Assembly: GCA_035293805.1 (NCBI GenBank)
Contig: DATGMD010000044.1
Coordinates: 223,461 to 287,460, forward strand
Reading direction: 5' to 3'
From: JAJPHF01 sp035293805
Lineage (GTDB): Bacteria; Chloroflexota; UBA6077; JAJPHF01
DNA: 64,000 nucleotides
A program made the translations under genes and the position numbers. Under the pieces are notes generated by a model. The model was not told the origin of the DNA. It worked only from the letters and a program-made list of their open reading frames with translations, and made no database searches. How positions within the stretch are numbered: the first letter of the stretch is position 1; each line of letters begins with the position of its first letter. Below, one piece after another: positions 25,024 to 33,487 of the stretch.

Positions 25024-26312
25024 CGGTACGGCCCGAGCTGTGCCACGGCGTAGTCGCAGAACCGGTGGTCCACCAGCACGTCGAGCGGCACGAGCTGCGC
25101 GATGCTGCCCCAGGCGAGCAACTGCCGCTGGTCGGCGTCGATGGAGTCGAGGTTCAAGTAGCCATCCGGGTTCACCGGGATCCAGCGCACGCGGGTGACG
25201 ACCTCCAGCGGCAGCCGCGTGTACTCGGCCAGGATCGCGGCCGTGGCGTCCGCCGGCTGGCCCCCGCGCGTCCAGTCGTTCAGGTCGCGAATTCCCCGCA
25301 AGAGCGCGACCGTCCAGCGCCGCGCCACGTCTGGGCGCTCCGCTACCAACTGCTCGCTGAACACAAGCCCCCCCGACTGTTGGCCGGGGTAGTAGTCGGC
25401 CAGGTTCTGCCAGAGAGCCAGCGCGACGCGCTGCGAGGCCAGCGTGAAGAACGGCTCGATGATGACCGCGCCGTCTACGGCCCGATTTGCGAGCGCCTCG
25501 GTCATGCTCGCGAACGGCAGCACCTGCCAGTCCACGTCGTCAATGCCTAGCCCGGCGGCAGCGAGCATCTTCACGACCGGGAAGGTCAAGCCGCCTTGCT
25601 TCATCGGCGTGGGCGTGGCGACGGCGCGGCCCTGGATCGCTGCCAGGGGCAGCGTGCCGTCCGCCGGCAGCACGTCCTGCCGCAGCGCCACGAGCGCGCT
25701 CGGCACACCCCGCTCCAGGTGGCCGTTGTCGACGACCCACCGCTGCTGCACGCCGCGGCTCACCGCGTTGTATAGCCCCGCCTGGCTGCTGCTCGTGCCG
25801 ACGTCGAGCTGTCCCGAGGCGAGGAGCGGCGTCTGCTCGGCCCCCGAGGCGAACACCTGGTGCTGGTTGTCGATGCCTAGGTCGCGGAAGTACCCGCGCG
25901 CCTGCGCGATCGCCGCGCCCGGGACGATACTGGTCAGGTCGCCCTGGCGCACGACGTCCAGCGAACGCGTTGCAGTCGGCGCGGCCAAGGGGGTTGCGGG
26001 CGCGGCGGCCGGCGCAGCCGGGGCGGCGGGCAGGGGCGAGCCGGCCGGGGCACAAGCCGCCAGGGGCGCCAGTGCCGCTGCGCGCAGCACCGCGCGCCGC
26101 GTCCACCGCCGCGGGCCCTGGCACGAGGCTGCCGCCTGGTTGGCCGGCCCGCCCGCTCGCGCTGGTCCCGTCCGAGATGCAACCGCGGAGTGGCGCGCGT
26201 ACAGCAAGGCGCCTCCGTCCATTTCCTGAGCCTCAGCGCGCGGCAAATGGGCCGGCCGCCCGCCTCGCCCGCTCGCTCTCTGTCGGCGCTGCATCATAAC
26301 TGACCTGCACAA
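25020..26312 (-). CDS. ABC substrate-binding lipoprotein, NMT1/SsuA type, with twin-arginine-like signal
   Basis: The mature domain follows a signal RRWTRRAVLRAAALAPLAACAP, where the lipobox AAC supplies the lipid cysteine and the paired arginines suggest Tat export. The start is uncertain: a start at 26312, an in-frame pair of ATGs just inside it, and an ATG at 26222 are all possible, so the first 60-70 residues may be non-coding. The NMT1 pattern includes ARGYFRDLGID, SGQLDVGTSSSQAGLYNAV, ANRAVDGAVIIEPF and LLRGIRDLNDW. It converges on the isochorismatase-like gene. No transporter partner is adjacent. Confidence 0.82.
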   Translation of the reverse strand: MCRSVMMQRRQRASGRGGRPAHLPRAEAQEMDGGALLYARHSAVASRTGPARAGGPANQAAASCQGPRRWTRRAVLRAAALAPLAACAPAGSPLPAAPAAPAAAPATPLAAPTATRSLDVVRQGDLTSIVPGAAIAQARGYFRDLGIDNQHQVFASGAEQTPLLASGQLDVGTSSSQAGLYNAVSRGVQQRWVVDNGHLERGVPSALVALRQDVLPADGTLPLAAIQGRAVATPTPMKQGGLTFPVVKMLAAAGLGIDDVDWQVLPFASMTEALANRAVDGAVIIEPFFTLASQRVALALWQNLADYYPGQQSGGLVFSEQLVAERPDVARRWTVALLRGIRDLNDWTRGGQPADATAAILAEYTRLPLEVVTRVRWIPVNPDGYLNLDSIDADQRQLLAWGSIAQLVPLDVLVDHRFCDYAVAQLGPYR

Positions 26313-26508
26313 CTCTGACCAGATACCCCGTCGCTTGCAGTACCCCGCTTTGTGGTCGACGACACTCGCGGCATGACGATCGGCCCAAGGGGCGATAGTT
26401 GGCCTCGGCCCCGGCGCGGGGCGCTGGGCCTCGGTCGCCGCTGACAGGCAGCCACTATATGCCCCGGCCTACAAATCGGGTACCGCAAGCCCCCCGCCGT
26501 TGATGCGC
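26313..26508. other. Intergenic region with no recognised gene
   Basis: This stretch lies upstream of both the SBP gene (minus) and the M24-like gene (plus). A minus-strand TATAGT (26460-26455) might be a -10 element for the SBP gene but lacks a good -35. I see no coding potential or structured RNA. Confidence 0.4.
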
Positions 26509-26537
26509 TCGACAAGCTACCGTCGTGCTGCTAGGAT
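26509..26537 (+). promoter_or_regulatory. Predicted promoter of the M24-like gene at 26631
   Basis: TCGACA at 26509-26514, a 17-nt spacer and TAGGAT at 26532-26537. The start would be near 26544, about 87 bases before the ATG. Confidence 0.55.
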
Positions 26538-26630
26538 GGGCACGCGCCGCCAGCGCAGAGATGCGCGCCGGAGCAGTACTGGCTCGGCGCCCGATCCCGC
26601 GTCAGCGACGGCTCGCGCAAGGAGGGAACG

Positions 26631-27902
26631 ATGGCCTTGACAGCACCGGGAGCAGCCACGGGTGAGTCCGCCACGCGCGCCGAGCGCGACTGGCGCTGGG
26701 GCCGCGTGCGCGAGCTCATGGACGCGCGCGGGCTGGACGGCCTGCTGGTGTTCGGCTCGCGCGACCGCCCGTTCGCGGACCACTACCTGACGAACGAGCG
26801 CTGCGGCCTCACTGTGGTGTTCCCGCGCGAGGGCGAGATCGCGGCCGTGGGCGGCATGGGGCCGATCACGAACTACGCGGGCAGCTACCTCGTGAGCGCC
26901 GAGCGCGGCGAGGACACCTGGCTCGCCGACATTCGCTTCGGCCCGGGCGTGCCTACCGTCGTGCAGGTGCTCAAGGATCGCGGGCTCCTGGGCAAGAAGC
27001 TGGGAATCGTCGGCACCGGCTACGCCGGCGTGCTCCAGCCCGGCGGCTGGGTCGGCTACGGCATGTGGACGGCGTTGCAGAAGGCGCTGGAGGGCACGGA
27101 GCTAGTCGACGTGACCTGGGACTATCTCGTGCTCATGCTGGAGAAGAGCGCCTGGGACGTGGCGCACGTGCGCCGCGCGGCCGCGGCGGGCGAAGAAGCG
27201 TGTAGGGCGATGGTCGCGGCCTGCCGGCCCGGCGCCAGCGAGGCCGACGTGTTCGCCGAGGGCATGTACGCGCTGCACAAACGCGGCATCCGCGCCACCT
27301 GGATGATCCTGCAGAGCGGCCACGACAACATCGGCTGGACCGAGGCCGTCTGGCAGACGCGCGACCAGGAGCCGCGGCGGCTGGCGGCCGGCGACATCCT
27401 GGAGGCCGAGCTGTTCCCCCACTACGCCACCCAGGAGGCGCAGCTCCAGCTCTGCGTCGCCATCGGCGACCTCTCGCCCGAGCACGAGCGGTGCGCCCAG
27501 GTCGCCCGGCAGGCGTACGAGGTCGGGCTCGCGGCGCTTCGGCCCGGCATCACGTTCGCCGACCTCTGCGCGGTGATGGAGCAGCCGGTGCGCGAGCTGG
27601 GCGGCTGGCACCTCACGCCGATGGTCCACTCGCTCAACCCGCTGATCTGCGTCAGCTCGTTTGGGCGCGGCATCGGCGAGCACGTGCCGGCGTTCGCGCG
27701 CCGCTTCCCCGGCCTGGACGGTCGCGAGATGACGGGCCGCGACGTGGTGATTCGGCCGGGCATGACGTTCGCCTTCGAGCCGAACGCTCACCTTGGCCGC
27801 ACGCGCATCAACGTGGGCGGCACCGTCGTCGTGACCGAGACCGGCTGCGAGGAGCTGAACGCGTACTCGAACCGGCTGATCCGCGTGGCCGCGAGCAGCT
27901 AA
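26631..27902 (+). CDS. M24 (creatinase/aminopeptidase P fold) protein with altered metal site
   Basis: The 423-residue product has an N-terminal creatinase-like domain (about 1-170, with FADHYLTNERCGL) and a C-terminal pita-bread domain (about 180-415). The EP motif glutamate is kept (FAFEPNAH), but the two aspartates are replaced (EAELFPHYATQEAQLQ), the HGxG motif is absent (VHSLNPLI) and the last Glu position reads GGTVVV. It differs in pattern from the M24 proteins at 4228 and 58800, so the metal site was altered independently in each. Hydrolysis or elimination on small non-peptide substrates is more plausible than peptidase activity. An AAGGAGG site precedes the ATG. Confidence 0.78.
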   Translation: MALTAPGAATGESATRAERDWRWGRVRELMDARGLDGLLVFGSRDRPFADHYLTNERCGLTVVFPREGEIAAVGGMGPITNYAGSYLVSAERGEDTWLADIRFGPGVPTVVQVLKDRGLLGKKLGIVGTGYAGVLQPGGWVGYGMWTALQKALEGTELVDVTWDYLVLMLEKSAWDVAHVRRAAAAGEEACRAMVAACRPGASEADVFAEGMYALHKRGIRATWMILQSGHDNIGWTEAVWQTRDQEPRRLAAGDILEAELFPHYATQEAQLQLCVAIGDLSPEHERCAQVARQAYEVGLAALRPGITFADLCAVMEQPVRELGGWHLTPMVHSLNPLICVSSFGRGIGEHVPAFARRFPGLDGREMTGRDVVIRPGMTFAFEPNAHLGRTRINVGGTVVVTETGCEELNAYSNRLIRVAASS

Positions 27903-27991
27903 GGGCGAACGCCACCGGACCGTAGCGCGGGGGCTCGTCTCCCGCCCGATCGGCGATGCCTGAGCGCATTCGCTCGCGCACCGCCCTCGCG

Positions 27992-28027
27992 CGTAGAGGA
28001 AAGCCGAATCGTAGAGGAAAGCCGAAT
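27992..28027. repeat. Perfect 18-bp tandem duplication carrying the ribosome-binding site
   Basis: The unit CGTAGAGGAAAGCCGAAT occurs twice head to tail (27992-28009 and 28010-28027) and ends immediately before the ATG at 28028. Each copy holds a Shine-Dalgarno-like AGAGGAAAG. Only the second copy is correctly placed for the start. Confidence 0.9.
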
Positions 28028-29089
28028 ATGGAAGGTAACGCGCACCGGGCCTGGAGGGCGTCGACGAGCCACCGGCCGATCGTCTGCGGGTATCGCATCC
28101 TGAGCGCGCTCGTCGCGCTGGCCGTGCTCCTGGCGGGGCTGGGCGCCCTGCCCGGTTATGGCGCGGCCGCGCCGGCCCCGCAGGGGCGCAGCCTGCCGCT
28201 CCTGGGCTTCCTGTCGGAGGGCAACCCCGGCCCCAACCCGCTGAACGATGCCTTCTGGGACGGCATGCACGCGCTCGGCTGGCAAGAGGGCGAGACGATC
28301 GCCGTGGAGACCCGCTACGCCGCGCAGAGCTATGAGCGGCTGCACGAGGCGGCGGAACAGCTCGTCGCGCTCCAGCCCGACGTGATCTTCGGCTCGCGCT
28401 CGCACGAGGCCGAGGGGCCGCTGGTGCTGACCGACACGATCCCCATCGTGACGGCCGGGAGCAGCGACCCCGTCGGCCTGCGGCTCGTGCGCAGCCTGGA
28501 GCGGCCGGGCGGCAACGTCACGGGGCTGTACCTGCTCGCGCCGGAGGGGGCGCAGCGGCGCCTGGAGCTGCTGCAGCAGCTGCTGCCCAACATGACCCGC
28601 TTCGCGCTCATCTGGGACGTGCTCGACCAGGAGCGGCCGCTGGAGTACCGGCAGCTCCGTGATGCGGCCGACGCCCTGGGCCTGGACCTGCTGTCGCAGG
28701 AAGTGCGCGGGCCGCAGGACCTGGAGCGCGCCTTCCAGGGCGCCGCCGACGCGCGCGCGGACGCTATCGTCCTGCTCGGCGGGCTGTCGATCACGCTGAA
28801 CCGGCCGCGCGTCTCCGCGCTGGTGGCGCAGACCGGGCTACCGGTGCTGGCTCCGGACGCGCGCTACGTGCAGGATGGCGCGCTGCTGACCTACACGCCG
28901 AACCAGCCGGATCAGTGGCGGCGGGCCGCGGGCTACGCCGACCGCATTCTGAAGGGCGCGAACCCGGCCGAGCTGCCGATGGCGGGCCCGGAGAAGTACG
29001 ACCTCGTCGTGAACCTGCGGACGGCGCAGGCGCTAGGCGTCACCATTCCGCCCGAGGTGCTGGCGCAGGCGACGGAGGTAATCCGATGA
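28028..29089 (+). CDS. ABC substrate-binding protein, TrpX/YtrF-like (ABC_sub_bind family)
   Basis: I choose the ATG that follows the duplicated AGAGGAAAG; upstream in-frame starts would translate the repeats. The 353-residue product has a hydrophobic signal segment near 20-42 ending AAAPAP and no lipobox. The mature part is a type-1 periplasmic-binding fold with LGFLSEGNPGPNPLNDAFWDGMHALGWQEG, an AGSSDPVG motif, a GNVTGLYLL strand, and NLRTAQALGVTIPPEVL at the C-terminus, typical of this family. It is unlike the other SBPs here. Its stop overlaps the next ATG (ATGA at 29086-29089), so the two SBPs are made together. Confidence 0.85.
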   Translation: MEGNAHRAWRASTSHRPIVCGYRILSALVALAVLLAGLGALPGYGAAAPAPQGRSLPLLGFLSEGNPGPNPLNDAFWDGMHALGWQEGETIAVETRYAAQSYERLHEAAEQLVALQPDVIFGSRSHEAEGPLVLTDTIPIVTAGSSDPVGLRLVRSLERPGGNVTGLYLLAPEGAQRRLELLQQLLPNMTRFALIWDVLDQERPLEYRQLRDAADALGLDLLSQEVRGPQDLERAFQGAADARADAIVLLGGLSITLNRPRVSALVAQTGLPVLAPDARYVQDGALLTYTPNQPDQWRRAAGYADRILKGANPAELPMAGPEKYDLVVNLRTAQALGVTIPPEVLAQATEVIR

Positions 29090-30255
29090 CCGGGCACGGG
29101 CGCCCGCGGCGATCGGCGCCCATCCGGCTGCTGCTCGTCGCGCTGGCGCTGGCGGCCTGCCAGGCGCCCACGGCCGGGGCCCCGGCGCCCGCCCGGGCAG
29201 AGCCCCCGGCGCCGGCCACCGCGCCCACAGCCGGCGCCCCGGCCGTCAGTGCCGCGACCGGGACGCCATCGGCGCCCGCGTGGATCACCGCGCGCCTGCC
29301 CGAGAAGACGCACGTGATTTACGGCGGGCCGTCCGGGGCGCTCTGGGCCGTCGGCATCGCGCTGGAGCGCGGCTACTTCGCCGACGTGAACCTCGACCTG
29401 GACATCGAAGAAGTTACCAACTCGGCCCAGATCGCGCCGAGCCTGACGACTGGCCAGATCGACGTGGGCCACAGCGCGGCCTCGCCGGCCGTGTTCAACG
29501 CCCTGCTGCGTAGGCTGCCGATCAAGGCCATTCTCGATATTAGCCACTACTCCCCGACCGGCAAGAGCCACCTGATCGTCGTACGGCAGGACCTCTACGA
29601 CAGCGGCGAGCTGAATCGGCTGGAGCAGCTCAAGGGGCGGCGGGTCGCGGCGAACGGCGGCCTCGGCGCCACGAGCATCGACGTGGACCGGGCGCTCAAG
29701 CCGCTGGGGCTCAGCATCGACGACGTGGACCAGGTGGCGATTCCCTTCCCCGAGCAGCCGACGGCGCTCGCCAACCGCTCGGTGGACGGCGCGATCACCG
29801 TCGAGCCCTACGGCTCGCGGGCGGTCGAGGTAGGGCCGGGCCGCGTGCTGCGCTACCTGAACGAGGACTACCCCAACCACCAGGTGAGTTTCGCGCTGAT
29901 CAGCAACCGCCTCATGGAGCATCCCGAGATCGCGCGCGCGTTCGCCGTCGGCTTCCTGCGGGGCGTCCGCGACTACGAGCGCGCGCGGCAGTACGGCGAG
30001 GACGTGGACGGGGTCATCGCGGACATCGTCAAGCACAACCGCGTGCCGCCCGAGCTGCTGCAGGCGCTGTTCCGCAACGGCGCGAACACCGCGATGGACC
30101 CGGACGGCAAGCTGAACGTCGCCAGCCTGGACTACGACCTGAACTGGTACCGCGACCACGGCGCGATCCAGGGCGAGCTGACCACCGCGGACTTCGTCGA
30201 CGCACAGTACGCCGCGTACGCCGCGCGCCTGCTCGGGCCGTTCGGCAAGAACTAG
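29086..30255 (+). CDS. ABC substrate-binding lipoprotein, NMT1/SsuA type
   Basis: This 389-residue product begins within the stop codon of the preceding TrpX-like gene. It has an LAAC lipobox with C25, a long Pro/Ala linker to about 65, then WAVGIALERGYFADVNLDLDI, TTGQIDVGHSAASPAVFNAL, and FLRGVRDYERAR near residue 290. It is followed after 59 bp by an iron-type SBP, giving three binding-protein genes of three families in a row with no membrane component. That arrangement suggests several ligand-capture routes feeding a shared or distant permease. Confidence 0.87.
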   Translation: MTGHGRPRRSAPIRLLLVALALAACQAPTAGAPAPARAEPPAPATAPTAGAPAVSAATGTPSAPAWITARLPEKTHVIYGGPSGALWAVGIALERGYFADVNLDLDIEEVTNSAQIAPSLTTGQIDVGHSAASPAVFNALLRRLPIKAILDISHYSPTGKSHLIVVRQDLYDSGELNRLEQLKGRRVAANGGLGATSIDVDRALKPLGLSIDDVDQVAIPFPEQPTALANRSVDGAITVEPYGSRAVEVGPGRVLRYLNEDYPNHQVSFALISNRLMEHPEIARAFAVGFLRGVRDYERARQYGEDVDGVIADIVKHNRVPPELLQALFRNGANTAMDPDGKLNVASLDYDLNWYRDHGAIQGELTTADFVDAQYAAYAARLLGPFGKN

Positions 30256-30314
30256 CCTGCGCTCGCCGGCCGGGCTGCAAGCGGCCCGGCCGGACGCTCC
30301 ACCTGGAGCTCGAG

Positions 30315-31460
30315 ATGGCTCGCTACACGACCTGCCGCCGCCTGGCGGCCGCGCTCGCCGCCGTCATGCTTGGTGCCTGCGCCGCGCCTGGCTCCGCGCC
30401 CTCCGGGCAGCCGGCGGGCGGAGCGGCGCCCGCGCCAGCGGCCGGCACGCCGGCGCAAGCGGCCGCTCCCGAGCTGCAAGCGCTCACCCAGGCCGCGCGC
30501 CAGGAGGGCCAGCTCACGCTCGTCATGAGTGGGCTCGACCAGCAGGACGAGCTGCAGCGGCTCACCGACGGCTACAACCGCGCCTACGGGCTCGACGCGA
30601 AGGTGCAGTTCACGCCGAACCCGAACATGCCCGAGATCGCGAACAAGCTCGTGCAGGAGTACCACGCGGGCCGGCCGGCGTCCACGGATCTCTTCATCGG
30701 CACCGAGTCCCACGTGATGCAGCTCATGCGGGCGGATGCGCTGCTGCCGGTGGACTGGCAGAGCTGGGCGCCGAACGTCCAGAACCCGAGCCTGATCGCC
30801 CCGCGGGGCGTCGCGGTCGAGCTGGTCACGCGCACGCCCGGCATGACGTACAACACCAGCCGCCTGCGCGGCGCCGACGTGCCCACCAGCCTGCAAGAGC
30901 TGCTGAAGCCACAGTACAAGGGCCGCGTCGCCTCGACGCCGTACGCCGGCGCGTTCACCAATCTCGCCGCGCCCGAGCTGTGGGGCGAGGCCCGGACGCT
31001 GGAGTTCGTGCGGCAGTTCTCGGCACAGCTTGGCGGCATCATGGGCTGCGGCGAGGGCGAGCGCGTGGCCTACGGCGAGTTCGACGTCTTCGCCATCGAC
31101 TGCGGCACCGAGTCGTTGCGCCTCCAGGCGCAAGGCGCGTCGGTCGACCACGCGATTCTCTCCGACGTAGCGATCCTGGTGTACTGGTTCGTCGCGGTGC
31201 CCGCCAACGCGCCGCACCCCAACAGCGCGAAGCTGTTCGTCAACTACCTGCTCGGCCGCGAAGCGCAGGACCTCATCTATCAGTACGAGTTCTTCGACCA
31301 CCACCTGGTCCCCGGCTCGAAGACCGCCCCGGCCGTCGAGCAGCTCCAGGCCCGCGGCGTCCAGTTCACGGAGATCGACGTCGAGTGGTCGCAGCGCCAC
31401 GAGGAGCAGGTCGTGCGCCTGCGCAACGAGATCCAGAACATTCTGCAGCAGCGGCGCTAG
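30315..31460 (+). CDS. Iron/extracellular family-1-type ABC substrate-binding lipoprotein
   Basis: A fourth close paralogue of the 6749/20845/60075 set, 381 residues, lipobox LGAC with C22. Shared blocks are ALTQAARQEGQLTL, DGYNRAYGLDAKV, EYHAGRPASTDLFIG, LPVDWQSWAPNV, LQELLKPQYKGRVASTPYA and LLGREAQDLIYQYEF. Unlike its siblings it has no Rieske neighbour; it closes a run of three SBP genes. A large palindrome (31454-31592) begins inside its stop codon region. GGAGCTCGAG precedes the ATG. Confidence 0.87.
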   Translation: MARYTTCRRLAAALAAVMLGACAAPGSAPSGQPAGGAAPAPAAGTPAQAAAPELQALTQAARQEGQLTLVMSGLDQQDELQRLTDGYNRAYGLDAKVQFTPNPNMPEIANKLVQEYHAGRPASTDLFIGTESHVMQLMRADALLPVDWQSWAPNVQNPSLIAPRGVAVELVTRTPGMTYNTSRLRGADVPTSLQELLKPQYKGRVASTPYAGAFTNLAAPELWGEARTLEFVRQFSAQLGGIMGCGEGERVAYGEFDVFAIDCGTESLRLQAQGASVDHAILSDVAILVYWFVAVPANAPHPNSAKLFVNYLLGREAQDLIYQYEFFDHHLVPGSKTAPAVEQLQARGVQFTEIDVEWSQRHEEQVVRLRNEIQNILQQRR

Positions 31461-31592
31461 TACGCTGTCACGCGTGATGTGATGGCATCCCAACGCCGCC
31501 GTGAACGGCGGGCCAGATCGGATGGCTAGGTGGCCCGCCGTTCACGGCGGCGCGGGCGACATCTCAGATGAGGTGTGACAGACTACTAGCGC
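31454..31592. terminator. 139-bp near-palindrome between convergent genes, probable bidirectional terminator
   Basis: A perfect 21-bp stem (31495-31515 with 31531-31551, 15-nt loop) is flanked by less perfect arms, including CTGTCAC at 31465-31471 with GTGACAG at 31575-31581, and GCGCTAG at 31454-31460 with CTAGCGC at 31586-31592. All share one centre at 31523. Each 21-bp arm also contains its own palindrome, CGCCGT-GA-ACGGCG. There is no U tract. Confidence 0.75.
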
Positions 31593-32722
31593 TGATACGG
31601 GCCGAATCGCTGCACCGCGGCGTCCGCGAAGCTCGTGTCCACGATGCGGTCCACGTCGACCGGCGTCTGCACGAACCCCTGCCGCACGAACCAGTCCTGG
31701 TTGTCCTTCAGGCTCGCCACGTCGACCCGCCCGTCCGGGTCGATGGCCGCGGGGTACACCTTCGCCATGATGGCGGGGTCGATGCCGACGTTGCGGGCGA
31801 TTGTGGCGAGCACCGCCTCGCGGTCGCGGTTCTTGAGGAAGGCGTCGTTGTAGTCGCGCGTGCCGCGCAGATACGCATCCACGAAGCGCTGCGCGGCCTC
31901 GCGCTGGGCATCGATGAACGCGGGCGAGTAGAGCAGCACGCCGCCCGGGATGCTCGCCGCGATCTCGTCCGAGCGCTTCCAGCGCACGAGCACGCCCTGC
32001 TCCTCGCCCACGGTCGCGTAGGGCTCGAACAGCGCCGCAGCGTCGATCGCGTGGTTGGCGAAGGCCGACAGCATGTCGGGCGGCGACAGGATGGGCATTT
32101 CGATATCCGCGAGCGTCAGGCCCCCGCGCGCAAGCGCCAGGTCAATGCCGCGGTGCAGCCCGTTGCCCTGTCCGGTGTTCGCGATCCGCAGGCCGCGCAG
32201 GTCTGCCCAGTCGCGCACCGCGCCGCTGTCGACGAGGTCCTTGCGCACGGCGAGGACGTAGTGTGGGAAACCCGGCAGCGTGCCGCCGACCTCCAGGACG
32301 ATGCGCACGTCGGCGCCGCGCGCGACGGCGTTGTAGAGCGCGGCGGCCGCGGCGCCGGACGCCACCTCGAGCCCGCCCGTGGCAAGCAGCGGGATCGCCT
32401 CGGCTGCCGCCTGGATGCGGATCGGCTCGACGTCGAGCCCCTCTTCCGCGAAATAGCCGCGCTCGACGGCGAGATACACTGGCGCGTCGGTGAGCAGGTA
32501 CTGGAAGGCGAAGCGCACCTTCACGGGCGGCTGCAGTGGGGCGGGCGCGCTGGACGCAGGCGCTGCCGTGGGGGCGCTCGCCGCCGGAGCAGCCGTCTGC
32601 GGTGGGCGCGCGGCGGCCGCGGTGGGCGCGGGGGCAGGCGGCGCGGCGGCCGGGCCGGACGCGCACGCCAGTAGCAGGAGCGCGCCCCCGACGAGGGCCG
32701 CCAGGCGCCGCCCCGCGCTCAC
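31586..32722 (-). CDS. ABC substrate-binding lipoprotein, NMT1/SsuA type
   Basis: I set the start at the GTG at 32722, which overlaps the TGA of the upstream amidohydrolase (GTGA), giving 378 residues with a lipobox LLAC at C20. An Ala/Pro/Ala linker reaches about residue 70. The domain shows VYLAVERGYFAEEGLDVEPIRI, ATGGLEVASGAAAAALYNAV, FANHAIDAAALFEPYA and YLRGTRDYNDAF. It is the last gene of a four-gene minus-strand run (Rieske, secreted hydrolase, amidohydrolase, SBP). Confidence 0.85.
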   Translation of the reverse strand: MSAGRRLAALVGGALLLLACASGPAAAPPAPAPTAAAARPPQTAAPAASAPTAAPASSAPAPLQPPVKVRFAFQYLLTDAPVYLAVERGYFAEEGLDVEPIRIQAAAEAIPLLATGGLEVASGAAAAALYNAVARGADVRIVLEVGGTLPGFPHYVLAVRKDLVDSGAVRDWADLRGLRIANTGQGNGLHRGIDLALARGGLTLADIEMPILSPPDMLSAFANHAIDAAALFEPYATVGEEQGVLVRWKRSDEIAASIPGGVLLYSPAFIDAQREAAQRFVDAYLRGTRDYNDAFLKNRDREAVLATIARNVGIDPAIMAKVYPAAIDPDGRVDVASLKDNQDWFVRQGFVQTPVDVDRIVDTSFADAAVQRFGPYQR

Positions 32723-33471
32723 GAGCCCTGGCCCGGGAGCGGGAGGCGGAAGACCTTCGCCGCCGTGCCCCGCATCGTCGTGTCCAGCACGTCGTCCGAC
32801 AGGCCGATGGTGCGATACTTCACCAGCTCCGTGGGGATGTTCGGCAGCAGGTCGCTGCCGAACATCACCCGCTCTGGGCCCAGCCGGCGGATGACCATCC
32901 CGATCATCGGCGGCCCGATCCACGACGTCTCCAGGTAGATGTTGTCGGCCATCTCGGCCGTCACCATCGCCTCCTGCGTGTAGATCAGCGCGCCAGCGTG
33001 GGCGAGCACCACCGGCGTGTCCGGGTACTTCTTCGCGCCGCGGAGCGTGAGCGAGGGGAGCGCGAACGGGATGCCCGGGCCGGTGTGGACCATCACCGGC
33101 ACGCCAAGCGCCGCGGCGGTGGCGAAGACCAGCTCGCCGTCGCGGTGGAGCGGGTTCACGGCGTGGCCGACCGTGTGCAGCTTCACCGCCACGAACCCCA
33201 GGTCACGCACGCAGCGCTCGACCTCCTTGTAGTACACGTCCTGGTCGCAGTGCGGGCTGAGGCTCGCCAGCCCGAAGATGCGCCCCGGGTGCTTCGCGGC
33301 CAGGTTCGCGATGCGGTCGTGAACGGCGCGCGGGTCGGGGGCGCCCGGGAACGGCTGCACGATCGCCGCGTCGACCTGGTTGCGGTCGAGCGCGTCCATG
33401 AGCGCCTGCTCGGTCACGTCGTTGTCGAAGATGCGGCACTCGCCTAGGTGCATGTGCGCGTCGATGATCAT
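32719..33471 (-). CDS. Amidohydrolase-2 family TIM-barrel metal-dependent hydrolase or decarboxylase
   Basis: The 250-residue product starts at ATG after GGAGAGGAGC. Metal ligands are visible: H6-x-H8 (DAHMHLG), H129 (VMVHTGPG), H158 (VLAHAGA) and D207 (MFGSDLLP). Amidohydrolase-2 proteins include decarboxylases of aromatic acids and the lactone hydrolase and hydratase (LigI, LigJ) of the protocatechuate 4,5-cleavage route, so a role after ring cleavage is reasonable, but the substrate is not fixed by the sequence. It ends by overlapping the SBP start and follows the secreted hydrolase by 16 bp. Confidence 0.82.
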   Translation of the reverse strand: MIIDAHMHLGECRIFDNDVTEQALMDALDRNQVDAAIVQPFPGAPDPRAVHDRIANLAAKHPGRIFGLASLSPHCDQDVYYKEVERCVRDLGFVAVKLHTVGHAVNPLHRDGELVFATAAALGVPVMVHTGPGIPFALPSLTLRGAKKYPDTPVVLAHAGALIYTQEAMVTAEMADNIYLETSWIGPPMIGMVIRRLGPERVMFGSDLLPNIPTELVKYRTIGLSDDVLDTTMRGTAAKVFRLPLPGQGS

Positions 33472-33487
33472 CGCGGCTCCTCTCCCC

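Noticed and set aside
28028..29089. Upstream in-frame starts that would include the 18-bp repeats as coding sequence
   Set aside because: The second repeat places a Shine-Dalgarno at proper distance from the ATG at 28028, and the upstream extension has no signal-peptide character.
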